A DNA stretch of 58,626 nucleotides, taken from assembly GCA_016223085.1 (NCBI GenBank), contig JACRPS010000014.1:14643-73268 (forward strand), in the 5' to 3' direction. A program made the position numbers and the translations under genes. The notes beneath the pieces are model-generated. The model did not search any database, was not told the origin of the DNA, and worked only from the letters and a program-made list of their open reading frames with translations. Positions 37,639 through 46,281 of this stretch are shown in pieces; within the stretch, counting starts at the first letter, position 1, and the number at the start of each line of letters is the position of its first letter. Origin of the DNA: Chloroflexota bacterium. GTDB lineage: Bacteria > Chloroflexota > Anaerolineae > Aggregatilineales > Phototrophicaceae.

Positions 37639-38928
37639 TTATGAAACGGCCTGCCGTGTTTCCAGTATCTGGCTGATCGCTTCAAGCGACGGTTCAGCCT
37701 GGTGCAGCGCATTGGAGTAGGCGGATTCAATGTCTGCCAGCGTGCCGCTGTGATACTGAATGGTCGCTTCCGGGTCTTTCAGGATATGGCCGGTAAGGAT
37801 GCCGACGACCGTTTCCCCCTGCCTGATGATACCTTTGCTTACCAGTTTGGCCGTTCCTGCCAGCGAACAGGCTGAAGCCGGTTCGCAGCCGATGCCCTGC
37901 CGGTCAATCAGCGCCTTCGCGTCCATGATTTCCTGATCGCTGACCTGCTCCACCACGCCATCGGTCCAGCGCAGGGCGCGGACAGCCTTCGCATAGTTGA
38001 CCGGATTGCCGATCTTGATCGCGGTCGCAATCGTTTCCGCGTGAACCGGCTCCAGCCCGTTTAAGCCGTGTTCGTAACTACGATACAGCGGATTCGCGCC
38101 TTCCGCCTGAACGATGGCAAGGCGGGGCAGGCGGTCAATCAGCCCCAGCTCATGCAGTTCGTGCAGCGCCTTGCCAAAGGCCGAACTGTTGCCCAGGTTG
38201 CCGCCGGGGACCACAATCCAGTCCGGCACCTGCCAGCGAAGCTGCTGCAACGTCTCGATAATGATGGTTTTCTGGCCTTCCAGCCGGAAGGGGTTAACCG
38301 AATTCAGGACGTAGATGCCGAGCGTATCCGCCACTTCCCGCACCAGCGTCATGTTGCGGTCGAAGTCGGCATTCACCTGGATACAGGTTGCGCCATAAGC
38401 GACGGCCTGCGCCAGCTTGCCCAGCGCAATCTGTCTGTTCTGGAAAAAAACGATGCCTTCGATACCGGCGAAGGCGGCATACGCGGCCAGCGACGCCGAG
38501 GTATTGCCGGTAGACGCACAGGCGACGCGCTGCACGCCTAGCACCCGCGCCTGCGTCAGGCCACCGGTCATGCCACGATCCTTAAACGAGCCGGTAGGAT
38601 TTTCGCCTTCGTGTTTGAGATACAGCGTTTTGACGCCGGCCCACTTCGCCAGCGTCGGAGAATGATACAGATTGGTGTTGCCTTCCGGTCGGCTGACGAT
38701 CTGATCGTCCGGCACGGCGGGGTATACCAGTTCCTTGTAGCGCCACACGCCGCTGCGGTAGGGCGTTTGCAGCGAACCCAATCGCTGGTCAAACAGCTCC
38801 CGGCTGATGCGGGCGGCGTCGAAGTCATGACAGACATCCAGCAGGCCGCCGCACGTTTCGCAAACGTAAATAATCCGGTCAACGGGGTACTGTTGACCAC
38901 AGTCCATACATTGTAGTATGCTCTGCAT
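37639..38928 (-). CDS. thrC: Threonine synthase
   Basis: A 429-residue PLP enzyme converting O-phosphohomoserine to threonine. It carries the N-terminal zinc-ribbon-like CxxC pairs (CMDCG and CETCG) common in plant-like and archaeal-type threonine synthases, the Schiff-base lysine in NPTGSFKDRGMTGGLTQA, ACASTGNTSASLAAYA, and VPGGNLGNSSAFGKAL. The ATG at 38928 (MQSILQCMDCG) follows GGTGAT; an ATG four codons earlier is also possible. Divergent from thrB with only ~50 nt between start codons. Confidence 0.93.
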   Translation of the reverse strand: MQSILQCMDCGQQYPVDRIIYVCETCGGLLDVCHDFDAARISRELFDQRLGSLQTPYRSGVWRYKELVYPAVPDDQIVSRPEGNTNLYHSPTLAKWAGVKTLYLKHEGENPTGSFKDRGMTGGLTQARVLGVQRVACASTGNTSASLAAYAAFAGIEGIVFFQNRQIALGKLAQAVAYGATCIQVNADFDRNMTLVREVADTLGIYVLNSVNPFRLEGQKTIIIETLQQLRWQVPDWIVVPGGNLGNSSAFGKALHELHELGLIDRLPRLAIVQAEGANPLYRSYEHGLNGLEPVHAETIATAIKIGNPVNYAKAVRALRWTDGVVEQVSDQEIMDAKALIDRQGIGCEPASACSLAGTAKLVSKGIIRQGETVVGILTGHILKDPEATIQYHSGTLADIESAYSNALHQAEPSLEAISQILETRQAVS

Positions 38929-38976
38929 GTTTATCACCATAACATGACGAATTCACCGCAAGGATAACAAGTTCCA

Positions 38977-39918
38977 ATGGCGAATACCAGTGCGGAAGCC
39001 TTTGCTCCGGCGACGGTAGCCAATTTAGGCGTCGGCTTTGACATTCTCGGACTGGCGCTGCAGGAGCCGGGGGATACGGTGCGCGCCGAACGGCGAACCG
39101 AACCGGGCGCGGTGATCGCCCGTATCGAAGGCGATGGCGGCAGGCTGCCACTCGACCCGACTAAAAACACGGCCTGTGTGGCCGCGCGGGAAACGCTTAA
39201 ACTGCTGGGCGCGGCGCAGGGCGTGGCGCTGACAATCCATAAGGACCTGCCGCTGGCAAGCGGCCTGGGCAGCAGCGCCGCCAGCGCGGTGGCGGCGGCA
39301 GTGGCGGTGAATGCGCTGTTTGGTTCGCCGCTAACCTGCGAAGAACTGCTGCCGGCCTGCATCGAAGGCGAGGCGGCGGTGAGCGGGTATCATGCCGATA
39401 ACGTCGCGCCGTGCCTGTTTGGCGGGGTGGTGCTGGTGGCAGGGACAACAGCGGAGCAGATTTTCCGCCTGCCGATTCCCGACCGGCTGCACCTGGCGCT
39501 GGTGACGCCGGATGTGGCCGTGCCAACGGCGATGGCGCGCGCCGTGCTGCCCAAGACGGTCGAACTGCACGACATGGTGCTGCAAACAGCGGCAGTGGCG
39601 CGGCTGCTGAACGCGCTGCACCGGGGTGACGTGGCAGACATGGCGGCGGCGATGGAACTGGACACCGTCATCGAACCGGCGCGGGCACACCTGATGCCGC
39701 TGCTGCCGGAAATCCGCGCCGCCGCCAAGCAGGCCGGGGCGCTGGGGGTCGTTATCAGCGGCGCCGGGCCGACGCTGTGCGCTGTGTGTGACAGCCAACC
39801 AACTGCGCAGGCTGTTGCCGGCGTGATGGAATACATCTACCGGAACGCCGGTATCCCCGCTACTGCCCGTCAGACTCGCATCTCAGCCGAAGGCGCGCGC
39901 GTGCTCCGTGTGGATTAG
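38977..39918 (+). CDS. thrB: Homoserine kinase
   Basis: A 313-residue GHMP-family kinase making O-phosphohomoserine for ThrC. Visible motifs: APATVANLGVGFDILGLAL, the ATP loop LPLASGLGSSAASAVAAAVA (GHMP motif 2), and VISGAGPTLCAV near the C-terminus. Length is normal. AAGGATAA precedes the ATG. Isoleucine is likely made from citramalate in this organism, so the thrB-thrC pair would mainly serve protein threonine. Confidence 0.93.
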   Translation: MANTSAEAFAPATVANLGVGFDILGLALQEPGDTVRAERRTEPGAVIARIEGDGGRLPLDPTKNTACVAARETLKLLGAAQGVALTIHKDLPLASGLGSSAASAVAAAVAVNALFGSPLTCEELLPACIEGEAAVSGYHADNVAPCLFGGVVLVAGTTAEQIFRLPIPDRLHLALVTPDVAVPTAMARAVLPKTVELHDMVLQTAAVARLLNALHRGDVADMAAAMELDTVIEPARAHLMPLLPEIRAAAKQAGALGVVISGAGPTLCAVCDSQPTAQAVAGVMEYIYRNAGIPATARQTRISAEGARVLRVD

Positions 39919-39945
39919 ATATTGAGTAATAATGGGTTAATTTCA

Positions 39946-39974
39946 TTGACTCTGACCGTCCATAATTGTATAAT
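39946..39974 (+). promoter_or_regulatory. Promoter of the polyprenyl synthase gene
   Basis: TTGACT (39946-39951), 17-nt spacer, TATAAT (39969-39974), 66 nt before the start codon. The interval to the gene shows no hairpin. Confidence 0.75.
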
Positions 39975-40040
39975 AAATTTAGATTGTTCTGAAAGTAACA
40001 AACGAAACTTAACGCTGGCGATTTAAAGGGTGACACCTCA

Positions 40041-40970
40041 ATGAATATTCAAGTGGCAATGGAAGCGGTCGAGAAGCGGATGTTTGAGGTGGTCAATAGC
40101 GACATAGCGGTGCTGCGGGATGCCAGCCGGCACATACTGGAAGCGGGAGGCAAGCGGGTTCGCCCGCGCTTGCTGCTGCTGGCTTATGCGGCCTGCGGCG
40201 GTACGGACATTCCTTATTCGGTGCCGGTGGCCGCCGCTGTTGAACTGGTGCATACCGCCAGCGTGGTGCATGACGACATCAACGATCACGGCGTGGTGCG
40301 GCGCGGACGGCCTTCGGTCAACGCGATCTGGGGGCGAACCTTCGCGCTGCTCGCCGGGGACTATCTGTTCACCAAAGTATACGAACTGATGGCGCCGTAC
40401 CGGGATATGAACGTCATCCTGGCGGAAGCGACGGTGGCGCTGGTTGAAGGGGAAACACTGCAAGCCAGCGCGGTGAAGGAAAATAACTTCTCGCGCCAGG
40501 TGTATTACGACATTATCTCACGCAAGACGGCGGCGCTGTTTAAATCAGCAGGCAAACTGGGTGCGAAACTGGCGGGCGCGACTGACGACGTGGCCGACGC
40601 GTTGGGCGAGTTCGGTTTCTACGTAGGTCTCGCCTTCCAGATTATAGACGACGTGCTGGACCTGACGGCAGATACCGATACGCTGGGCAAGACCGCCGGG
40701 ATTGACATTGCCCAGGGGCGTGGCTTCGCGGTGGCCTATGCCGGCAATCGTCCGACAGCGGCTGGCGTGGCGCTGGTTGACGAAGCGCCAGCCGATCCGA
40801 TGACGGCGATCCGCGAGAAGGTGCTACGCGGCAACGCAGTTGAGGAAGCGTACCAGCAGGCGGAACACTTCGCGGCACTGGCGGTCACTGGCCTGAACGT
40901 GCTGCCGGAATCGCCGGAGAAAGATGCGCTGGCCGATCTGGCTTACGCGATGGTGCGGCGCGACCACTAA
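40041..40970 (+). CDS. Polyprenyl (trans-isoprenyl) diphosphate synthase
   Basis: A 309-residue all-helical prenyltransferase that extends allylic diphosphates with isopentenyl diphosphate. First Asp-rich motif DDINDHGVVRRGRPSVN and second LAFQIIDDVLD with GKTAGIDIAQG after it. GGKRVRPRL binds the diphosphate. The residues just before the first motif (AASVVHDDI region with VHTASVVHDD) are small, as in long-chain (hepta- to nona-prenyl) synthases, so a quinone side chain is a likely product. GGGTGA precedes the ATG. Confidence 0.88.
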   Translation: MNIQVAMEAVEKRMFEVVNSDIAVLRDASRHILEAGGKRVRPRLLLLAYAACGGTDIPYSVPVAAAVELVHTASVVHDDINDHGVVRRGRPSVNAIWGRTFALLAGDYLFTKVYELMAPYRDMNVILAEATVALVEGETLQASAVKENNFSRQVYYDIISRKTAALFKSAGKLGAKLAGATDDVADALGEFGFYVGLAFQIIDDVLDLTADTDTLGKTAGIDIAQGRGFAVAYAGNRPTAAGVALVDEAPADPMTAIREKVLRGNAVEEAYQQAEHFAALAVTGLNVLPESPEKDALADLAYAMVRRDH

Positions 40971-40988
40971 CTGTTTGCGTACAAAACC

Positions 40989-41017
40989 GGAGAGACATGG
41001 CAGCGCCATGTCCCTCC
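40989..41017. repeat. Palindromic repeat after the polyprenyl synthase gene
   Basis: GGAGAGACATGGC, AGC-type centre, GCCATGTCCCTCC; variant of the GTAGGG family with altered ends. Confidence 0.7.
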
Positions 41018-41025
41018 ATAAAGTT

Positions 41026-41053
41026 ATCCGGCGTTATGCCGGATTTTTGTTTT
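41026..41053 (+). terminator. Intrinsic terminator
   Basis: Stem ATCCGGC-GTTAT-GCCGGAT then TTTTGTTTT. Ends the polyprenyl synthase transcript. Confidence 0.88.
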
Positions 41054-41105
41054 CTGATGGCCTGTTATAATCGGTGGTGATGGCGGAAGACAGGGAGGCG
41101 CGGGC

Positions 41106-42821
41106 TTGATAAAAGTGCTGACGGTGGAACAGGTGCGGGCTGTCGAAGTGGCGGCGGATGCTGCCGGCTGGACGTATGATGCGATGATGCAGGCTGCCGG
41201 GCGGGCCGTAGCCCGGCGCGCACTGGATTATCTTGGCCCGCTGGCCGACGCGCGGGTGACGGTGCTGGTTGGCCCCGGCAATAACGGCGGCGATGGGCTG
41301 GTCGCCGGGCGGATTATCGCCGAGGAGAGCAGCGCTCTGGTGCGGTTTTACCTGCTGAAACCACGTGACGAGAGCGACGTCCATTACGCGGCAGTGCGGG
41401 GTGCCGGGTTATTTGTGGCGGAAGCCGCCAACGACCACGATCTGCGGGTGCTGCGCAATATGGTCGCCAGCGCCGATGTGGTCATTGACGCGCTGTTTGG
41501 CATCGGCGTCCGGCTGCCAATTCAAGGTGACGCGGCCAAGGTCCTGCGTGGTGTGCGGCAGGCGCTTAACGAAGCAGCGCCGTTGGAACGGGATGACAGC
41601 CGCATTGTTACACCGGCACGGGTGGAGGCAGCCTCCAACAGCCACCGGCCTTACGTGATTGCGGTGGACTGTCCCAGCGGATTAAACGCCGATACCGGCG
41701 AACTGGACGCCCAGACCATTCCTGCTGATGAGACAGTTACCTTCATTGCGGCTAAACCCGGCCTGCTGCAGTTCCCCGGTGCGGGGGCGGTTGGAGAACT
41801 GCACGTGGCGGCCATTGGCGTGCCGGACGATCTGCCGGAGCTGAAGGTGGACGCGCCGCTGCTGGCCGATGCGCTGTTTGTCCGGTCGCTGCTGCCTGCG
41901 CGTAGCGCGGATTCTAACAAGGGGACATACGGCAAAGCGTTGATAGTCGCCGGGTCTGTCAATTATGTCGGCGCTGCGGGGCTGGCAGCCCGGGCAGCAT
42001 ACCGTGCTGGCGCGGGGCTGGTGACGGTGGGCGCACCACAGCCGGTAGTCACGGCACTGTGCGGCCACCTGCTCGAACCAACCTGGCTGCTGCTGCCGCA
42101 CGATCTGGGGGTGCTGGCGGAGAGCGCTGCGCCGTTGATTCGCGCGGAATTCGCCCGGTACGATGCGCTGCTGCTGGGGCCGGGGTGGGGCAGGGAAGCT
42201 GCTACCCGCGACATGCTGTTGAAACTGCTGGAACGCTCGTCACAGCCGCACGGCGCGCCTCGTCCCATCGGCTTTGCTGCTGGTCGTAATGATGAAGCTA
42301 CGGACACACCGCCGGCGGATACCCCGTTTCCCCCGCTAGTAATGGACGCTGACGGTCTGAATCTGCTGAGCGAGGTTGAAAACTGGTGGACGCTGCTCCC
42401 GCCCAATACCGTTATCACGCCACATCCAGGTGAAATGGCGCGGCTGGCGAAGCTGGAAACCGCCGACGTGCAACAGCAGCGGCTGGACATCGCCCGGACC
42501 AAAGCAGTGGAATGGAAGGTGGTGCTGCTGCTGAAAGGCGCGCATACGGTCGTGGCGGAACCGGACGGACAAATCGTAGTGCTGCCGTTTAAGACGGACG
42601 CGCTAGCGACGGCGGGCACGGGCGATGTCCTGGCCGGCGCAATCACCGGCCTGCTGGCCCAGGGACTCCAGCCATTTGAGGCAGCAGTGGCGGGCGCGTA
42701 TTTGCACGGGCTGGCCGGGTTACAGGCAGCCAAAAACTGGGGCAGCACACGTCCGGTGATCGCCGGTGATGTGCTGGAGGCGCTCGGCCACACTTTCTGG
42801 CTGCTGGAAGGTGACGACTAA
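41106..42821 (+). CDS. nnr: Bifunctional NAD(P)H-hydrate epimerase / ADP-dependent dehydratase
   Basis: A 571-residue repair enzyme that restores hydrated NADH and NADPH. The N-terminal YjeF_N epimerase domain (about 1-225) shows VLVGPGNNGGDGLVAGRI and VIDALFGIGV. The C-terminal ribokinase-like dehydratase domain (about 240-571) shows TPHPGEMARL, VLLLKGAHTVV, and TAGTGDVLAGAITGLLAQG with the catalytic Asp. Start is a TTG at 41106 with AGGGAGG 8 nt upstream; there is no better ATG nearby. The epimerase half contains an insertion around ERDDSRIVTPARVEAASNSH. Its end overlaps the convergent gene at 42818 by 4 nt. Confidence 0.92.
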   Translation: MIKVLTVEQVRAVEVAADAAGWTYDAMMQAAGRAVARRALDYLGPLADARVTVLVGPGNNGGDGLVAGRIIAEESSALVRFYLLKPRDESDVHYAAVRGAGLFVAEAANDHDLRVLRNMVASADVVIDALFGIGVRLPIQGDAAKVLRGVRQALNEAAPLERDDSRIVTPARVEAASNSHRPYVIAVDCPSGLNADTGELDAQTIPADETVTFIAAKPGLLQFPGAGAVGELHVAAIGVPDDLPELKVDAPLLADALFVRSLLPARSADSNKGTYGKALIVAGSVNYVGAAGLAARAAYRAGAGLVTVGAPQPVVTALCGHLLEPTWLLLPHDLGVLAESAAPLIRAEFARYDALLLGPGWGREAATRDMLLKLLERSSQPHGAPRPIGFAAGRNDEATDTPPADTPFPPLVMDADGLNLLSEVENWWTLLPPNTVITPHPGEMARLAKLETADVQQQRLDIARTKAVEWKVVLLLKGAHTVVAEPDGQIVVLPFKTDALATAGTGDVLAGAITGLLAQGLQPFEAAVAGAYLHGLAGLQAAKNWGSTRPVIAGDVLEALGHTFWLLEGDD

Positions 42822-43078
42822 CCCAGTCCCAGTTCGGATTGGCGGCGGCGGGCGGCGGCTTTGCCTTCGGCCAGCCCTTCGGCAATCGGGTCTGACGGGA
42901 CAACCGATTCAATTTTGTTGATGATGTTGTCGCCGGTGGCGCTGATCTGCTGGCGAGTCTGCTGGCCGCTCTGTGGTACTTTAAACAGCGCGGCAATACC
43001 CCCGCCGATCAAGCCAACCAGGAAGCCGGCGATAAACATACCGGTATCCAGCGTGTTTTCGATCTGATCAGTCTTCAT
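42818..43078 (-). CDS. YtxH-like small membrane protein
   Basis: An 86-residue protein. The start at 43078 gives MKTDQIENTLDTGMFIAGFL, followed by a glycine-rich membrane segment (VGLIGGGIAALFKVPQSGQQ) and a polar, alpha-helical C-terminal part with a basic stretch AAARRRQ. This one-helix plus glycine-rich layout is that of YtxH/gas-vesicle-like envelope proteins of unknown function. It overlaps the preceding gene of the run by 11 nt. Confidence 0.7.
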   Translation of the reverse strand: MKTDQIENTLDTGMFIAGFLVGLIGGGIAALFKVPQSGQQTRQQISATGDNIINKIESVVPSDPIAEGLAEGKAAARRRQSELGLG

Positions 43079-43568
43079 GGACACGATCCTTGCCATTATG
43101 CCGAATGGCGCGGCGGATACCACCCAGTTCCCGGATGAGAACACTCGTCCCGGCGACAAAGCCGCCGGCCCGGACGATGGGGCGGGTAACATTGGTGCTG
43201 ACAAACTCGACCGTGCCTTTGGCGCTGTTGACGGTGTCCTGGGTGTTTGCCAGAATCGGCTTAATTTCGTTTTGCAGGAGATTAATCAGCCGGGCCACCT
43301 GCAGGATGAGCACGGCCAGCGCGAGAATAATCAGGATAAATTCCAGCGCCATGACGATCAGGAAAATATCGCGGATGATCTGGATGCGCGGCGCGGTGGC
43401 TTCGACGTTGCTGAACAGGGCCAGCAGCAGCCCCAGAATGAACAGTAAGACGATCAGGCCGCCCAGAACACCGGCAGCAATCATCACAATTCGTTTGAGC
43501 GTCCAACCGCTTTTCGGCTGAACTTCGTCCTTCGCACCGGCTGTCAGTTGTTGATTTGTATCGGCCAT
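43068..43568 (-). CDS. DUF948-like membrane protein
   Basis: A 166-residue protein with two hydrophobic segments (IVMIAAGVLGGLIVLLFILG and FLIVMALEFILIILALAVLI), then an amphipathic helix with NEIKPILANTQDTVNSAKGT, a pattern of DUF948-type proteins that resemble methyl-accepting coiled coils. The last part, FVAGTSVLIRELGGIRRAIR, is basic. Function unknown; it forms a three-gene run of small membrane proteins, 12 nt after the first and overlapping the next. Confidence 0.65.
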   Translation of the reverse strand: MADTNQQLTAGAKDEVQPKSGWTLKRIVMIAAGVLGGLIVLLFILGLLLALFSNVEATAPRIQIIRDIFLIVMALEFILIILALAVLILQVARLINLLQNEIKPILANTQDTVNSAKGTVEFVSTNVTRPIVRAGGFVAGTSVLIRELGGIRRAIRHNGKDRVHED

Positions 43569-43580
43569 ATGCTGAACTTC

Positions 43581-43859
43581 CTAACTGGTTGGGCGTTTAC
43601 GCGCCCGGTTGGAGGTGAGGAAATGCGCGACGAGCAGGGCCACCATCGCCCCGGCAGAAGCTGTCACAATCCGCAGCGAACCGATGTTGAGAATATTGAT
43701 ACTGAGTGTGACGCCGACTAACTGCCCCAGGCCGAAGCCAATCCAGCCGCAGAGCAGAAACAGGGCCAACCGCCGGGCATCCCCGCCGACGACCAGATGA
43801 AAAGCTGCGCCAAACAGGGTGGCTAGAATGAATCCCAGAGTAATAATCGGGCTGAGCAA
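43581..43859 (-). CDS. Small hypothetical membrane protein
   Basis: A 92-residue protein with three predicted helices (IITLGFILATLFGAAFHLVV, LALFLLCGWIGFGLGQLVGV, IVTASAGAMVALLVAHFLTS). The TTG start at 43859 is preferred because AAAGGTAAAG lies 5 nt before it and the protein then begins in the first helix; an ATG 16 codons upstream would add a charged Cys-containing tail. No family recognised. First gene of the run of three. Confidence 0.6.
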   Translation of the reverse strand: MLSPIITLGFILATLFGAAFHLVVGGDARRLALFLLCGWIGFGLGQLVGVTLSINILNIGSLRIVTASAGAMVALLVAHFLTSNRARKRPTS

Positions 43860-43932
43860 GCAGTCTTTACCTTTGCGCTTTGGCGATGCAGGACAGTCAT
43901 GGTACAATGCAACCGCTGGCTAGTTTACCATA

Positions 43933-43964
43933 ACTTTGAATATTTCTTCAAAGTAGTTTATAGT
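43933..43964 (+). promoter_or_regulatory. Promoter with overlapping dyad for the SRPBCC gene
   Basis: TTGAAT (43936-43941), 17-nt spacer, TATAGT (43959-43964). A perfect dyad ACTTTGAA-TATTTC-TTCAAAGT (43933-43954) covers the -35 and part of the spacer and could be an operator. The -10 ends 8 nt before the ATG, which predicts a leaderless message. Confidence 0.6.
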
Positions 43965-43972
43965 TCGTCCAT

Positions 43973-45352
43973 ATGAAAAACGTTTTAGATCACCGCATTC
44001 TGATTCCCAGATCGCCACAAACCGTCTGGCAGTATCTCAGTGATGTGAGCAATAACCCGCACTGGCAGACGGACTGCGAGTCAGTCTCGTTTCTCACGTC
44101 GCGCCGCAGTGGGGTGGGTACGCGCTGGCGCTACCGGACGCCCGCCGGTCACGACTGCGTGGTGGAAACAACAGCCTGGTACGATGGCCTGGGGTATGAA
44201 TACACTTACATTGATGGTGTGCCCTTTGAGGAAAACCGGGGCCGCATCCGCCTTCAGGAAATCCCGGAAGGTACGGTGGTACAGTGGACGTTCAGCTACG
44301 ATACCAGAGGCTTTCTCAGCGGTGTGCGTAACAGCCTGACGCTGCGCCGCCAAATCGAGAAAGTGATGATGGACAGTCTGCGGTCGCTGTGGAAGAAGCT
44401 GAATCAGGCCGGTCTGGGTGAACCCATCCGCGAAGCGAAATCGCTGATTCGGGAAGCGCCGGACTACGAAGAACGCTCGCGTTATAAACCGCGCCATCCC
44501 TCAAAACTGGAACTGGAGACGGCAGCGCCGGTGCTGCCGGCTGCGCCAATCGTGTCAGAGCCACCGCTGACCGAGGAAGATACGCGGCCATCGGCGCGGG
44601 TGTCTCTGCCCGCCGAGCCGGCTGGCGAGACAGCCGACGTTCTGGCGGCTGATGTTCATCGCGAAGCGGAACCGTCGGCGGGGGAATTCGCCGCACCGGT
44701 AGGTGAACCGCCCACGACCCCCGCTGAAGCAGCGTCGGCGCCCGTGTCCGAGACTCTGCCGGAAGCGGCAGCTCCACCTGTGAGTGAGCCACCGCCAGAA
44801 GCAGCAGTGCCGGCAACGGTGGCCGAAACACCATCTCTAGAAGCTGCACTTGCGCCTGAACCAGAGCCGCCGCCCGTCGAAGCCGCGCCAGTATCTGAAA
44901 CAGCCGTGCCTGATGAACCACACGTTGAGCCGGAAGCGCCACCAGCCCAGCCGATGGCGGACGCGGTTAAGACGCCGCAGCCGGTCACGCCGGCAGTACC
45001 GGCCCATGCCGAAGCGACGACGGTACATGAGCAGCCGTCAGACGAAGCGGAGGCGGACCGGTCTGCCGAAACGGTGAAGACCCCGGCAGTTGAGGCGTCG
45101 GTGGTAGATGCAACGAATGCGCCGACGCGGGCAATGGTCCGGGAGCCGATACCGCCGGAAAAACTGGCGGCGATTGATACCCGCGAGGTGAGCGTATTTG
45201 ACATCTTCGGCCTGCCAAAGCCGAGCGAAACCCAAGAACACCTGCCAGCCGTTCCGTCGGTCGAGGTGAAACCCGAAGCGCCAGTCATGCGGCGTGTCGG
45301 GCTGCGGCTGCTGCTGCGCCGCAAACTGGTGAAACTCAGACGGCCAGCCTGA
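43973..45352 (+). CDS. SRPBCC-domain protein with long Pro/Ala/Glu-rich tail
   Basis: A 459-residue protein. Residues 1-150 form an SRPBCC (START/polyketide-cyclase-like) domain: DHRILIPRSPQTVWQYLSDV, DCVVETTAWYDG, VVQWTFSYDTRG and a final helix VMMDSLRSLWKKLNQ; such domains bind hydrophobic ligands. Residues ~185-400 are a low-complexity region dominated by Pro, Ala, Glu, Val and Ser (many PPxSEPPPEAA-like units). A more ordered C-terminus follows (IPPEKLAAIDTREVSVFDIF then GLPKPSETQ) and ends strongly basic (RRVGLRLLLRRKLVKLRRPA). The Val/Asp-Ile-Phe segment may be a docking motif (inference). Confidence 0.7.
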   Translation: MKNVLDHRILIPRSPQTVWQYLSDVSNNPHWQTDCESVSFLTSRRSGVGTRWRYRTPAGHDCVVETTAWYDGLGYEYTYIDGVPFEENRGRIRLQEIPEGTVVQWTFSYDTRGFLSGVRNSLTLRRQIEKVMMDSLRSLWKKLNQAGLGEPIREAKSLIREAPDYEERSRYKPRHPSKLELETAAPVLPAAPIVSEPPLTEEDTRPSARVSLPAEPAGETADVLAADVHREAEPSAGEFAAPVGEPPTTPAEAASAPVSETLPEAAAPPVSEPPPEAAVPATVAETPSLEAALAPEPEPPPVEAAPVSETAVPDEPHVEPEAPPAQPMADAVKTPQPVTPAVPAHAEATTVHEQPSDEAEADRSAETVKTPAVEASVVDATNAPTRAMVREPIPPEKLAAIDTREVSVFDIFGLPKPSETQEHLPAVPSVEVKPEAPVMRRVGLRLLLRRKLVKLRRPA

Positions 45353-45369
45353 CACCGGCGAGGTTGGAT

Positions 45370-45407
45370 AAAGAGAGCGCGGAAGCATTGCGGCTCTCTT
45401 TTTATTT
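45370..45407 (+). terminator. Intrinsic terminator after the SRPBCC gene
   Basis: Stem AAAGAGAGC / GCTCTCTTT around a 14-nt loop, then TTTTTATTT. Ends 16 nt before the SDR start codon, so the SDR needs read-through or its own promoter. Confidence 0.82.
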
Positions 45408-45422
45408 ACTGGAAGGGGATCA

Positions 45423-46202
45423 ATGGCGCGATTGGCGGGGCAGATAGCGATTATCACCGGCGGCAATTCGGGCATTGGGCAGGCAACGGCACGGTTATTC
45501 GCAGCGGAAGGCGCGGCGGTGGTGATTGCGGCTCGTAACGAGACGACCGGACGCGCGACCGTTGAGGCGATTCGGTCGGTAGGTGGGGCAGCGCACTTTA
45601 TTCGCTGCGATGTCCGGGTCTGGGATGACTGCGAGGCGGTCGTTCAGGAAACGGTGCAGCAACTGGGGCAGATTGACATTCTGTTTAATAACGCCGGTGT
45701 TGTACCCTCCGGCACGGTGCTGGATACGCCGCTGGACACCTGGCACGACGTATTTGCGACGAATGTCACCGGCACATTTTACATGAGCCGCGCCGTGCTG
45801 CCGCACATGATTGAACGAAAGGGCGGGGTGATCGTTAATAACGGTTCGGACTGGGCGATTGTTGGCGGACAGGAAGCGGCGTACTGTGCCACCAAAGGCG
45901 CGGTGGCGCTGCTAACGAAAGCGATGGCGCTGGACCATGCGCGGCAGGGGATTCGGGTGAACGCAGTCTGTCCGGGTGATACGTATGTCGAACGCTGGAA
46001 GTCACAACTGCAACCGGGCGAGGATTTGAACGCCTATCTGGCGCGACTGGGGGCGGATTTCCCGCTGGGTCGGGTCGGCACAGTGGAGGAAGTGGCGAAG
46101 GCCGTGTTATTCCTTGCCAGCGTCGATTCCAGCTATATGACCGGCCATTTGCTGGTGGTGGATGGCGGCAACACTGCCGGTGGTACGGCAGTCAAATACT
46201 AA
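45423..46202 (+). CDS. Short-chain dehydrogenase/reductase
   Basis: A 259-residue classical SDR. Present: cofactor loop TGGNSGIGQATA, NNAG in ILFNNAGVVPSG, the catalytic Ser (NNGSDWAIVGG), YCATK (YxxxK) and the C-terminal MTGHLLVVDGGNTAGG. Arg-rich loop AARNETTGR after strand 2 suggests NADP(H) use. GGAAGGGGATCA precedes the ATG. Substrate unknown; FabG-like and sugar-alcohol dehydrogenase-like roles are both possible. Confidence 0.85.
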   Translation: MARLAGQIAIITGGNSGIGQATARLFAAEGAAVVIAARNETTGRATVEAIRSVGGAAHFIRCDVRVWDDCEAVVQETVQQLGQIDILFNNAGVVPSGTVLDTPLDTWHDVFATNVTGTFYMSRAVLPHMIERKGGVIVNNGSDWAIVGGQEAAYCATKGAVALLTKAMALDHARQGIRVNAVCPGDTYVERWKSQLQPGEDLNAYLARLGADFPLGRVGTVEEVAKAVLFLASVDSSYMTGHLLVVDGGNTAGGTAVKY

Positions 46203-46233
46203 GAACCTATCCGTAAACCTCTTTTATTTGTCG

Positions 46234-46261
46234 GTAGGGGCACGGCATGCCGTGCCCCTAC
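46234..46261. repeat. Perfect 28-nt palindrome between SDR and LacI-type genes
   Basis: Arm GTAGGGGCACGGCA followed by its exact reverse complement, between convergent genes. Confidence 0.9.
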
Positions 46262-46281
46262 GAAGGGTTTATAGATAGACA

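Noticed and set aside
44656-45324. 222-codon open frame opposite the SRPBCC tail
   Set aside because: Ser/Gly/Ala low-complexity translation, the complement of the Pro/Ala/Glu-rich tail; no ribosome site.
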